From Merismopedia glauca CCAP 1448/3 (GTDB lineage Bacteria > Cyanobacteriota > Cyanobacteriia > Cyanobacteriales > CCAP-1448): a stretch of 42,735 bases of DNA. The position numbers and the translations under genes were made by a program. A model generated the notes under the pieces. That model saw only the letters and a list, made by a program, of their open reading frames with translations, did not search any database and had not been told where the DNA came from. The DNA lies in NCBI RefSeq assembly GCF_003003775.1, contig NZ_PVWJ01000035.1, forward strand, positions 1-42,735, read 5' to 3'. Within the stretch, counting starts at the first letter, position 1; the number at the start of each line of letters is the position of its first letter. Below are positions 15,129 through 23,700 of this stretch, in pieces.

Positions 15129-16784
15129 TTAAACCGAATTATTGATATTTCGCTCAATCATTCTCCTTAAGACGTTGCGGGTTACTTGTTGAGCGTCCTC
15201 ATTTAACCTGGATTTGCGTAACTGGGGAGCATTATAGTCATCTAATGCCCAAATCCACTGCATTGAACCAGTTGCAAAGACTATGGCACCACTTTCAGCC
15301 GTATAAACCGTCATATCAGCGTAACTAGTGCGATTCTTGACTGGAGAATCCCTATGAGAATTGCTTAGCTGTAGCTTTGTGGCATCACCATCAGGGTAGG
15401 GAGAATGAGCCACTCGAATTATATTATCGGGTGCATTGCCGTAGATGCGATCGACCTCGTATCCTAATAATCCTGGTAAAACTGAACCAGATTTCAGATG
15501 GGTTTTGGCTAGCATCCAATCTGGGGGATCATCCATCACAATATCCGCATCGACTTCAAAAGCTGTATACATGACCCCAATCAAGCTATCTTCGGGAAGG
15601 TTTACTGGAGGATTGCGCCATTGAGTGGTACGACGGCGATCGCGATACGGATCTAGAGCGGCATACTCTTTATAAGCCACAATAGTGCGATCGGGAACTT
15701 TAGAAAAGGGACTTAGATCGAGTCTAATTTGCCAGAAACAAGCATTAGCCCCGAAAAAACCTAGGCTTATCCCTTTATTCCTGGCTTTTTCCACATTATC
15801 TCGCATCTTCGCCGACCAATATTCATCATGACCGACAGACAAGAAAGCTTTATGCTTCCATAGTAGTTCTGGGTTACTATGGGTATCAATATTAGTGGCA
15901 TAAGAAACATCGTAACCTTCCCGTTCTAGCCAACGCAGCATATTGTAGTCCCAGCCAGCATTAGAGACTCGGTGAGGTGGTTGAAAATTAGTCAAAAACT
16001 CGCCTGCACCTACACCATAAGCTGCTTTCGAGTTAGGACTTTTTGCATAGGGACGGTTAAAAGAGACTAGATAAGCTTGTATGCGGCGACTATTCCAGCG
16101 ATACAGAGATTTGTGACCCCAATTATTATAAGCTTGGTATGTAGTCACGCTCAGTTGAAACAGGAAATCAGATTTTCTGCGATCGTCCCGCACCACAAAA
16201 ATTATGTAACTTTGCTTGCCACTTTGACTGGTAGTTAATTTGGCAAGATATACCCCACTTGTCCATGAAGGGATTGTTAAGATATAACTTTCTTGCCAAT
16301 CGCATTCAACTAACCCGCTAGATCGATGCTCTAAAGGTGGCGGTTGCTTAATTCCAGGTAGTTCTATGGCTGCTGTCATGCGTCTTGCACCAGCACCACC
16401 GTACCAACCCATACGGAAAATTTCTAAGGTGTAATGGGGATCTTTTGTATTGACATAAAAGCTAATTTTATGACGGCGATCGACACTGGTTAAAGAAGCA
16501 TATCCTTCTATTTCTCGCTTGGTAGCTGGATTAGTTAACTCCCAATCAGTTGTACCTGGGTTTTGGTTTTCTTGAATTATTGGGTTAGGATCGATTTCTG
16601 GCTCAGGTAGCCAATTTTTTGGTGATGGAAGCTTGGTTTGAGGGTGGAATTTTTCTTGACTTTGACTAGTTGCACGAACGATTCGAGTCCCCAATGGTGT
16701 CAAAGAAGCTGCTAGTAAAGCTTTGAGTAGATTTCGCCTCTCGATATTCAATAATCTCTTACGTTTACTGAGCTTTTTTACCAT
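15129..16784 (-). CDS. Tat-exported N,N-dimethylformamidase-like protein
   Basis: A 551-residue protein. The N-terminus has a twin-arginine signal (ERRNLLKALLAASLTPLG, residues about 15-33), indicating folded export across the cytoplasmic membrane. The mature part starts with a beta-rich domain (about 70-200; EGYASLTSVDRRHKISFYVN) and continues into the domain of the dimethylformamidase large subunit family, with FRMGWYGGAGARRM, ATNIDTHSNPELL, VGHDEYWSAKMRDNVE and GFFGANACFWQ. Known members of the family hydrolyse dimethylformamide, but most bacterial relatives are uncharacterised and may act on other amides or glycans. No small subunit is adjacent. It converges on the small gene at 14857. 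The substrate is not predicted. Confidence 0.85.
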   Translation of the reverse strand: MVKKLSKRKRLLNIERRNLLKALLAASLTPLGTRIVRATSQSQEKFHPQTKLPSPKNWLPEPEIDPNPIIQENQNPGTTDWELTNPATKREIEGYASLTSVDRRHKISFYVNTKDPHYTLEIFRMGWYGGAGARRMTAAIELPGIKQPPPLEHRSSGLVECDWQESYILTIPSWTSGVYLAKLTTSQSGKQSYIIFVVRDDRRKSDFLFQLSVTTYQAYNNWGHKSLYRWNSRRIQAYLVSFNRPYAKSPNSKAAYGVGAGEFLTNFQPPHRVSNAGWDYNMLRWLEREGYDVSYATNIDTHSNPELLWKHKAFLSVGHDEYWSAKMRDNVEKARNKGISLGFFGANACFWQIRLDLSPFSKVPDRTIVAYKEYAALDPYRDRRRTTQWRNPPVNLPEDSLIGVMYTAFEVDADIVMDDPPDWMLAKTHLKSGSVLPGLLGYEVDRIYGNAPDNIIRVAHSPYPDGDATKLQLSNSHRDSPVKNRTSYADMTVYTAESGAIVFATGSMQWIWALDDYNAPQLRKSRLNEDAQQVTRNVLRRMIERNINNSV

Positions 16785-16940
16785 AAATCCAATTTGGGTA
16801 CTTTTAAAAACAGCAAGAAGATTAACTCACCAAGTCAAGTAGGACTAGTGGTGTCTAACTTGGAATCTTTGCTTCAGAGTGATTCATGCACTTTTCCCAT
16901 AATTAGTAGATCAATAGCTAGATAGGTTTTTCCACAAACT

Positions 16941-18512
16941 ATGGATTTAAATCAAATCTTAATTTGGACGGTATGTATTTCTTGTGTGGCTCTGCTCATG
17001 AGAGCGAAACAGCTATCTAGCTCGGCTCAGACGGGTTGGGCGATTGTTTCTGGCGCAATCTTGCTAGTATTAGGCGTAATGATCCTAATATATCCTCAAA
17101 AAGCTGGCTATTCTGGGGGTTTACTCTGGTGTCTTTTTGTCTTTTTACCTTTACTTGGTTATCGTCACATTCAACAATTGATGTCTCAAGAGCAGTATCT
17201 TCAAGCTGCAAATCAAGCAGCTTTTTGGCGCTGGTTTCACCCTGCTGATGGGTGGTGGGAACAACCAAAAATCTTAAAAGCTTTAGCTTTTGCTCAACAA
17301 GGAGAGTTGAATAGTGCAATTAATATATTGAAGCGATATCAAAATCAAAATCATACTCTAAGTTGGTTGGCGACAGCTTTGGTATACCGCATGAATTCCC
17401 AATGGGAAGAGTTATTAACCTGGATACAACAATCTTTACCCGAAAAGGTATTAGTCAGTTCTCCCGATCTAGTCATGTTCTATTTACGAAGTTTAGGCGA
17501 AACGGGAGATATTAATAAACTGCTTCAAGAGTTTCCCAGATGGAAAAAGGTGGTGGCAAGTGGTGGCAATCTGAGATTAAACTTAGTGCAGATGATTATA
17601 TTAGCATTTTGTGGAGAAACTGAGTCAGTTGCTCAATTATTTCACCATTCTCTCCGTAAATATCCGGCATCAGTTCGAGATTTTTGGGTAGTTACAGCCG
17701 AAATGGCGGGGGGAAATCAGGCTGTAGCATCTTCTCAACTTTTGGCTCTTCAAAAAGCTCATCCAGCGTTGCAAAAGGCAATTAAATGGCGTTTGGAGCA
17801 TGGTTGTACTCAGGCTGAAACGACTCTTACTCCTGAATCTTGGCAGATTATTCAGCATATTAAAATTCAACTGGCTCAAGAAATGAAATATGGGGGAGCG
17901 CTTAATTTTAGTACTAATAAAGCTGTGGCTACCTACGGATTAATTGCGATTAATTGTTTAATTTTTGTCTGGGAAACAGTAGCGGGAGGGAATGAAGATG
18001 AAGAGACTTTATATCGTTTGGGAGCCTTAGTACCCAGTGTAGTTTGGGAAGGTGAATGGTGGCGACTTTTGAGTGCAGCTTTCTTACATTATGGAATTTT
18101 GCACCTAAGTATGAATATGTTGGGATTATATTTTTTAGGTGCGTATGTTGAATCAACTTTGGGTATTGGTAGATATCTAATTTCCTATTTCTTCAGTGGT
18201 ATTGGCTCGATGTTAGTAGTGACATTAGTAGCTATATTTACCAATGCCCCCCCCCAAATTACAGTTGGTGCATCGGGGGCAATTATGGGTATGGTAGGGG
18301 CACTAGCTGCTATTTTATTAAAGGGATGGGTAATAGATAAAGCACCTCTGGCGGCTCAACGTTTGCGTAGTGTGATGTTTATTATTGGTTTGCAAACAGT
18401 GTTCGATCTCAGTAATCCTCAAGTCAGTTTTTTAGGACATATTTCCGGTTTAGTTTTAGGATTTGCGATCGCTAGTTTGTTCGTTTTTTTACTACCTAAA
18501 TCTAAGGCTTAA
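16941..18512 (+). CDS. Rhomboid-family intramembrane serine protease with long N-terminal region
   Basis: A 523-residue protein. Residues about 1-80 contain two or three membrane segments, then a soluble helical region of about 240 residues resembling TPR-type repeats, then the rhomboid core from about residue 335. The core has HYGILHLSMNMLGLYFLG (the HxxxN oxyanion region), catalytic Ser445 in GASGAIMG and catalytic His500 in GHISG, so the protease is likely active. Rhomboids cut substrate membrane segments within the bilayer. The soluble insert may select partners. A run of nine C bases (18247-18255) lies in the coding sequence 17 bases before the catalytic serine codon. The ATG has no clear Shine-Dalgarno site. 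Confidence 0.9.
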   Translation: MDLNQILIWTVCISCVALLMRAKQLSSSAQTGWAIVSGAILLVLGVMILIYPQKAGYSGGLLWCLFVFLPLLGYRHIQQLMSQEQYLQAANQAAFWRWFHPADGWWEQPKILKALAFAQQGELNSAINILKRYQNQNHTLSWLATALVYRMNSQWEELLTWIQQSLPEKVLVSSPDLVMFYLRSLGETGDINKLLQEFPRWKKVVASGGNLRLNLVQMIILAFCGETESVAQLFHHSLRKYPASVRDFWVVTAEMAGGNQAVASSQLLALQKAHPALQKAIKWRLEHGCTQAETTLTPESWQIIQHIKIQLAQEMKYGGALNFSTNKAVATYGLIAINCLIFVWETVAGGNEDEETLYRLGALVPSVVWEGEWWRLLSAAFLHYGILHLSMNMLGLYFLGAYVESTLGIGRYLISYFFSGIGSMLVVTLVAIFTNAPPQITVGASGAIMGMVGALAAILLKGWVIDKAPLAAQRLRSVMFIIGLQTVFDLSNPQVSFLGHISGLVLGFAIASLFVFLLPKSKA

Positions 18513-18551
18513 TTTAATCAAGGTTGGATGGATGCTAGGAAACCCAACCGA

Positions 18552-19784
18552 TCAGATGGGCGATCGCGCTTTTGATCCTGTAAACGATGCGATTTTAATT
18601 TGGCTGTGCTTGATTGCCAAACGGATCAATCTAATTGGATAATATAGAGGAGATAACCACTTTGGTAGCTCTACTATTTTCCACTCTAAAGGTGTTGGTC
18701 TAATTATATCAAAATAAAATAAGATTCTATCTCGCCAAGAATCCATAGTTTTTAAGTAAATTCGCTTTCGGATTAATAAAAACTCTTGAGGCCTAGCATC
18801 ATCAAAAAGATTTTGAGTAACTTGATTTACTAAGATTTCTATTTGTGGTTCTGTCAGTATTTGCTGCCTAATTTTGGGAGGTAGAGGCAAATTAAATAAA
18901 ATTTGGCATAAGGAAAGTCCTAAAAACAGCATTTTTCTAGTTCCTAATCTACCTGCTTGCGCCATAACTTGTTCCCAGTTTAAATTAGGATGATTATCAA
19001 TTAATCTAGCTAGATCGCAGATTGATTGTAGATAAATCCAACTATCTTTAGCACCATTCGTACACAAATATAACACCATGATTTCTGGTGATAATGAGGG
19101 AATCAAGTTGCCATTTATATTTACTTCTTGTTGAAATTGCCAGACATCTTCAGTCTTTAAGCAAAAAGAAAGATGTTCGGCTAATAAACTCCAGTGGATA
19201 TCTAGGGTAATATTACGCTTTGAATTAGCAAATGTCTGCTCATTCCGAATTTCTAAATATGTCTTTTGCTGGGATTCACTAAAATTAAATTGCGGTTCGT
19301 ATCCATGTTCGATTAATAGTTTAGTAGTCCGAGAAACGGATTTTTTAGGGATTAATATATCTAAATCTGTAAATGTTCTTAAAAATATCTTTTGATAGGC
19401 TAAAATTCCTAGGGTAACTCCCTTAAAGGTTAAACAAGGAATATTATTGTTTTGCAGAAGATTGATGATTTGGATTAATTTTTCAGTTAAAACTAAATTC
19501 TTTTTACTATTATTATGAAATATTTGCCGCATTTCCTGTAAAATATCTTCAGGAATATATGATGGGCAGATCCCGTTCAATTTACAGTAAACGAGTGGGA
19601 TAACTTTATGTTGAGTAGCGGTATCAATTAAATAATTCCAATCAATTTCTGCTTTGACTAGCTTCAAGATCTCTTCAGCAGATTCCTCATCAATTTGAGG
19701 ACGAACGCACAAAAGCAATAATTTAACTTCTGAAGAGTATTGACTATCAGAATCTTTTAAAATAGGTTTTTCTGTGACTGTCAT
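18552..19784 (-). CDS. Nucleotidyltransferase-family protein (NTP_transf_5), paralogue 1
   Basis: A 410-residue protein with the NTP_transf_5 fold: LTFKGVTLGILAYQKIF followed by the metal-binding FTDLDILIPKK, then LDIHWSLLAEH, matching a minimal nucleotidyltransferase active site. It resembles the protein encoded at 22509 along its whole length (shared NWxxLIxxAxxHxxxPLxY start, FKG, DLDILI, HW, CDLA/CDIA motifs). Such proteins occur in lasso-peptide clusters; in the pseudomycoidin cluster one such protein is linked to transfer of sugars onto the phosphorylated peptide. Here it diverges from the cyclase gene across a 293-base region with a 50-base tandem repeat. Its target is inferred to be the RiPP product. 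Confidence 0.82.
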   Translation of the reverse strand: MTVTEKPILKDSDSQYSSEVKLLLLCVRPQIDEESAEEILKLVKAEIDWNYLIDTATQHKVIPLVYCKLNGICPSYIPEDILQEMRQIFHNNSKKNLVLTEKLIQIINLLQNNNIPCLTFKGVTLGILAYQKIFLRTFTDLDILIPKKSVSRTTKLLIEHGYEPQFNFSESQQKTYLEIRNEQTFANSKRNITLDIHWSLLAEHLSFCLKTEDVWQFQQEVNINGNLIPSLSPEIMVLYLCTNGAKDSWIYLQSICDLARLIDNHPNLNWEQVMAQAGRLGTRKMLFLGLSLCQILFNLPLPPKIRQQILTEPQIEILVNQVTQNLFDDARPQEFLLIRKRIYLKTMDSWRDRILFYFDIIRPTPLEWKIVELPKWLSPLYYPIRLIRLAIKHSQIKIASFTGSKARSPI

Positions 19785-19849
19785 TTTTCTATTTTAAGTC
19801 AATCTGCGTAATTAAATCGTGGTGGCGGTAACCGAGTGTAGCCTAACTT

Positions 19850-19949
19850 GGGCGGGTTTTGTTTGATATCGATAACTTCGGATTAATTGGTGCTGAAGAG
19901 GGCGGGTTTGATTTTATTTTGATACCTTCGGACAAATTGGCTGGCTAAA
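19850..19949. repeat. Two-copy 50-bp tandem repeat in the divergent RiPP promoter region
   Basis: GGGCGGGTTT starts at 19850 and again at 19900. Each copy continues with GAT and then (A/C)CTTCGGA..AATTGG. The period is exactly 50 bases and the second copy differs at several positions. It lies between the divergent nucleotidyltransferase and cyclase genes. It could be repeated binding sites or simply a duplicated dispersed repeat. Confidence 0.65.
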
Positions 19950-20040
19950 CCCGCTCCTACATACCCGCCCCTAAAACCTAATTTTATATTTAATTAAGCC
20001 TACTTGCTTATTAATAATAAGGTGATATAAATTATAATCC

Positions 20041-20070
20041 CTTCTTCCTTCTTCCCTCTTCCTTCTTCCT
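20041..20070 (+). repeat. Pyrimidine tandem repeat before the cyclase start
   Basis: Repeats of CTTCTTC and CTTCCTT occupy the 30 bases ending eight bases before the ATG of the cyclase gene. No purine-rich ribosome-binding site is present. Equivalent arrays precede the starts at 40798 and 41468. Confidence 0.75.
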
Positions 20071-20077
20071 TATTTCT

Positions 20078-21943
20078 ATGAGTGCGATCGCCGGAATTTA
20101 TTACTTAGATAATCGAGTCATCCAATCAACTGATTTGGAACCGATGATGAATAGTTTAGCTCATCGAGGTGTTAATGATTCAGGTATTTGGTGTGAAGAT
20201 GGAATCGGATTTGGTCATCAAATGTTGTGGGTTACTCCAGAATCCATGATAGAAAAGCTCCCATTAGTTAGTCAAAATAGTAGTTTCGTAATTACGGCTG
20301 ATGCTCGAATTGATAATAGAGATGAATTAATTTCATCTTTGGGAGTAACTAGTCAAGTTACAGATACCCAACTCATTTTATCAGCTTATGAAAAGTGGGG
20401 AGAAGGTTGTTTAGAACACTTAGTTGGTGACTTTGCTTTTGCGATTTGGGATAGTATTAGAAAACAACTTTTTTGCGCTAGAGATCATTTCGGAGTCAAA
20501 CCATTTTTTTACCATTATTCTCCTCAAATATTTGTATTTGGTACAGAAATTACTGCCGTTTTATCGGTTCCAGAAGTTCCACGTCAGATTAATAAAACCC
20601 GAATTGGCGAGTATTTAATTCCAGCTTTAGAAGATAAAATAACTACATTTTACGAAGACATTTGGCGACTGCCACCAGCACATTATGCCATATGTTCTAG
20701 GCAAGGTTTCCAGATAAAATCCTATGGGTCATTAGATCCCACCCGCAAGATCGAGTTAGAATCTGATGAAGCATATGCAGCAGCCTTTCGAGATATCTTT
20801 ACTCAAGCAGTTAAATGTCGTTTGCGGAGTGCTTTTCCTGTAGGATCGACTTTGAGTGGAGGGTTAGATTCTTCTTCTATTACCTGTGTGGCGAGAGAAA
20901 TACTCAAAAAGAGCAGTAAACCAAATTTACACACTTTTTCCGCCATCTTTGACACAGTTACTCAATGCGACGAACGCCCTTACATAAATGCAGTCGTTGC
21001 TCAAGGAAATCTAAACTCTCACTACGTCTGTGCAGATACCCTCAGTCCTCTTACCGATATTGAGAGGATGCTATCTCACCAAGGGGAAGCCTTTTTTGCG
21101 CCTAATCTGTTCATGCACTGGGGATTGTATGGCGCAGCACAGCAACAGGGAATGCGGGTGTTTCTAGACGGGATGGACGGTGATACTACAGTATCTCATG
21201 GAATCGCCTACTTAACCGAACTAGCATCCACATGGCGCTGGTTCACTCTGGCTGAAGAAATCAAACTCCTAGCTCAGCGCTTTAGTTCTTCACCGCGCAA
21301 ACTGCTCTGGATCTATGGTATCAGACCTCTAGTACCCCAAACCATTTTACGACTATGGCAAATCCTGTACAGAGGTAAGAAATTTAGCTGGAATGACAAT
21401 CCAACGATTAACCCTAAATTTGCTCGCGAGATAGCATTAGAAGAACGTCTCCAGGCTTTCAAATCTAATCCAGCTAAAACTGCTAGAGAAAGTCATTATA
21501 GGGGTTTAAGTCATGGGATGATGCCGTATATTTTAGAAGTAGCAGATCCTGCTGCTGCGGCTTTTCACTTAGAACCCCGCTATCCCTTCTTTGATAAGCG
21601 CTTAGTTGAATTCTGTCTGGCTATACCCCCAGAGCAAAAAATCTCTCAAGGTTGGACTCGCATGGTGATGCGCCGTGCTATGGAGAACATTCTACCCCCA
21701 AAAGTGCAATGGCGGGGTGGAAAAGCCAACCTCAGCGCCAACTTTATTCATGGCTTATCGAAGGGCGATCGCCCCCTTTTAGATGAGATAATCCTCAAAG
21801 ATCCCACTATCCTTGCACCCTATTTAGACATTAATCGTCTCCATCAGGTGTATCATCAATTTATCGATCGAGGTAGTAATAGTGACGGAATTACTATCTG
21901 GAAAGCTGCCATACTAGCTTTGTGGTTACAGCAGAGCAAATAG
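20078..21943 (+). CDS. Asparagine-synthetase-like macrocyclase (lasso peptide C-protein type)
   Basis: A 621-residue protein with an N-terminal Ntn-type glutaminase-like domain (about 1-215) and a C-terminal ATP-dependent synthetase domain. The PP-loop SGGLDSSSI starts at S260. The residue after the initiator Met is Ser, not the catalytic Cys of true glutamine-dependent asparagine synthetases, so it should not release ammonia. That loss is usual in lasso-peptide cyclases, which activate an Asp/Glu side chain with ATP and join it to the peptide N-terminus. The two precursor genes follow within 62 bases. Plain asparagine synthetase is the alternative but fits the Ser2 and context poorly. Confidence 0.88.
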   Translation: MSAIAGIYYLDNRVIQSTDLEPMMNSLAHRGVNDSGIWCEDGIGFGHQMLWVTPESMIEKLPLVSQNSSFVITADARIDNRDELISSLGVTSQVTDTQLILSAYEKWGEGCLEHLVGDFAFAIWDSIRKQLFCARDHFGVKPFFYHYSPQIFVFGTEITAVLSVPEVPRQINKTRIGEYLIPALEDKITTFYEDIWRLPPAHYAICSRQGFQIKSYGSLDPTRKIELESDEAYAAAFRDIFTQAVKCRLRSAFPVGSTLSGGLDSSSITCVAREILKKSSKPNLHTFSAIFDTVTQCDERPYINAVVAQGNLNSHYVCADTLSPLTDIERMLSHQGEAFFAPNLFMHWGLYGAAQQQGMRVFLDGMDGDTTVSHGIAYLTELASTWRWFTLAEEIKLLAQRFSSSPRKLLWIYGIRPLVPQTILRLWQILYRGKKFSWNDNPTINPKFAREIALEERLQAFKSNPAKTARESHYRGLSHGMMPYILEVADPAAAAFHLEPRYPFFDKRLVEFCLAIPPEQKISQGWTRMVMRRAMENILPPKVQWRGGKANLSANFIHGLSKGDRPLLDEIILKDPTILAPYLDINRLHQVYHQFIDRGSNSDGITIWKAAILALWLQQSK

Positions 21944-22004
21944 TGAAAAAGCTTTCCGATCTTTTTAGCGTTACTTATCTCAATATTGTGTATTAGTGAA
22001 AACC

Positions 22005-22175
22005 ATGAAATTTGATGTCAAAAAAGTTACCAAACCATACCATAGTCCCAACTTTATCGAACATGGGAATGCTGAAGAAATCCTCGAATCAATTGAAACT
22101 ACTCAGCCAGCAAAGCGTTGTAATAAACCTAGTGGAAGTGGTGATGGATTTGGGTTTAGTCAAATACCTCGTTAA
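22005..22175 (+). CDS. Lasso-like RiPP precursor peptide 1
   Basis: A 56-codon gene: leader MKFDVKKVTKPYHSPNFIEH, then GNAEEILESIETTQPAKR, then the presumed core CNKPSGSGDGFGFSQIPR. The leader has Y12-x2-P15-x-F17-x3-G21, which matches the lasso recognition pattern YxxPxLxxxG read by PqqD-like proteins. The only acid after the leader is D47, so a lasso ring of 7, 8 or 9 residues would start at K41, N40 or C39; C39 is most attractive because it follows Lys-Arg and gives a Cys1-Asp9 ring like siamycins. The usual Thr at -2 is not there. Ser52 is a possible kinase target. The ATG has only a weak GTGAAAA upstream, 61 bases after the cyclase stop. Confidence 0.75.
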   Translation: MKFDVKKVTKPYHSPNFIEHGNAEEILESIETTQPAKRCNKPSGSGDGFGFSQIPR

Positions 22176-22272
22176 TAGCTTATAAAAGCTTTTCCTCACC
22201 TTTTTATTGGAGAGAGGTTTTAGGTTGAGGATCGTGAATGTTTTGGTTTCATGAAATGTAGGAGCGAACCCC

Positions 22273-22440
22273 ATGAAGTTTGATAGTCAAACAGCAACTA
22301 AAGCATATCATAGCCCTAATTTTATCGAACATGGAAATGCTGAGGAAATCCTCGAATCAATTGAAACTACTCAGCCAGCAAAGCGTTGTCGTAAACCCAG
22401 TGGAAGTGGTGATGGATTTGGATTTAGTCAGTTACCTTAA
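22273..22440 (+). CDS. Lasso-like RiPP precursor peptide 2
   Basis: A 55-codon gene 97 bases after the first precursor. The leader (MKFDSQTATKAYHSPNFIEH and on through ETTQPAKR) and core (CRKPSGSGDGFGFSQLP) are almost identical to precursor 1. Changes are confined to leader residues 5-11, Asn to Arg at core position 2, Ile to Leu near the end, and loss of the last Arg. A 44-base stretch before the core is identical in DNA. AGGAG precedes the ATG by seven bases, a better site than that of precursor 1, so this copy may be the more strongly translated. Assignment as a lasso precursor is inferred from leader motif and neighbours. Confidence 0.75.
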   Translation: MKFDSQTATKAYHSPNFIEHGNAEEILESIETTQPAKRCRKPSGSGDGFGFSQLP

Positions 22441-22508
22441 TAACTTAGTTCAGAATTGTTATTAACTTGGTCTTTGAGACGACGAGATTTGAAAAAATAC
22501 TTAAAGAC

Positions 22509-23696
22509 ATGACATTAGCCATCCCAAATCGTCCTGAAGAAGAGGTGCTATTCTGTTGCGCGCGTACCTCGATTAATGTAGAAAATAGCGATCGCCTGCA
22601 CTCACTTCTCAAACAAAACTTAGATTGGAATTATCTTTTAGAGATTGCGCCACTCCACGGGATGATTCCACTTTTGTATACTCATTTGAAAAACTCTTCA
22701 GATGCAGTTCCAGAAAAAGTTTTCAAACAGCTACAAACTCATTTTGAAGGTAATGCAAAGCGTAACCTGTTTTTAGCAGGAGAATTAATTAAGACTCTAG
22801 ATTTATTTAAACAGCATCAAATCGAAGCAATTCCCTTCAAAGGACCAACTTTAGCGATTAGTATTTATGGTAACTTAGCGATGCGGCAGTTTGGCGATTT
22901 GGATATTTTAATTCATCCCAAAGATGTACTGAAAGCTAAAGAAATACTTCTAAATCACGGATACAAACCACCCACTTCATCTCTAACTAAAGCTCAGGAA
23001 TCAGCTTATCTCAAATCGGCGGCTGAATACAACTTTATTAGCCAGGATTGTCAGGTTTCTGTAGAGACTCACTGGGGAATTGTTCCTGGAGATTTTTCAT
23101 TGGCTTTTCCTCCAGAGTTGTTTTGGGAAGATTTGCAACCAGTCACGATTGGAGAGAGAAAAGTCTTGAGTTTTTCCCCAGAAAACTTATTATTAGTTTT
23201 GTGTATTCAAAGATCTAAACATCTTTGGGAACGGTTAGACTGGATTTGCGATATCGCTGAAGTTGTCAGAAACAATCCTCAATTGAATTGGGATAAAGTC
23301 ATTGACAAAGCAACTCAAATTGGTTGTCAAAGAATGCTGTATTTAGGAGTTTACTTAGCTAAAGAATTCTTGAAATTAGAAGTACCTGAAGCCGTCTGGA
23401 CTAAAGTTGAAAATGATAGTAAAATAGAAAAAATTTCCCTTCAAGTTAGTCAAAGTTTATTCACTCAACAAAGAGAGCGATCGCCTCTCGGTTATCGTCG
23501 GGTCTTGTTTCATTTAGCAAGTAGAGAAAGGCTAAGAGATAGAATTCAATATGGTTGGCGTTTAGCTACCGTACCTACTCAAGTAGAATGGATGCGATCG
23601 CCTCTCCCTGATTCTCTCTATTTCCTGTATTATTTCCTCAGACCAATTAGGTTAATTAAAACTCACAAATTGCGTCCCTTACAATACTTGAATTAG
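22509..23696 (+). CDS. Nucleotidyltransferase-family protein (NTP_transf_5), paralogue 2
   Basis: From the ATG at 22509 this is a 395-residue protein; a TTG at 22467 would add 14 codons, and neither has a good ribosome-binding site. It has AIPFKGPTLAISIYGNLAMR followed by FGDLDILIHPKD, with the metal-binding DxD near residues 130-132, then ETHWGIVPGDF and a long helical C-terminal half. It is a full-length paralogue of the gene at 18552. It directly precedes the HprK-like kinase with only four bases between stop and start, so the two are probably translated together and act on the same substrate, inferred to be the phosphorylated RiPP. Confidence 0.82.
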   Translation: MTLAIPNRPEEEVLFCCARTSINVENSDRLHSLLKQNLDWNYLLEIAPLHGMIPLLYTHLKNSSDAVPEKVFKQLQTHFEGNAKRNLFLAGELIKTLDLFKQHQIEAIPFKGPTLAISIYGNLAMRQFGDLDILIHPKDVLKAKEILLNHGYKPPTSSLTKAQESAYLKSAAEYNFISQDCQVSVETHWGIVPGDFSLAFPPELFWEDLQPVTIGERKVLSFSPENLLLVLCIQRSKHLWERLDWICDIAEVVRNNPQLNWDKVIDKATQIGCQRMLYLGVYLAKEFLKLEVPEAVWTKVENDSKIEKISLQVSQSLFTQQRERSPLGYRRVLFHLASRERLRDRIQYGWRLATVPTQVEWMRSPLPDSLYFLYYFLRPIRLIKTHKLRPLQYLN

Positions 23697-23700
23697 ATTA

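Noticed and set aside
20078-21943. Reading the Asn-synthetase-like gene as a housekeeping asparagine synthetase
   Set aside because: The nucleophile Cys after Met is replaced by Ser and the gene is surrounded by RiPP-type genes.
22089-22465. Two longer open frames (61 codons each) overlapping the precursor genes
   Set aside because: They are in other frames or on the other strand of the precursors; the short frames have family-like leader motifs and near-identical duplication at the protein level.
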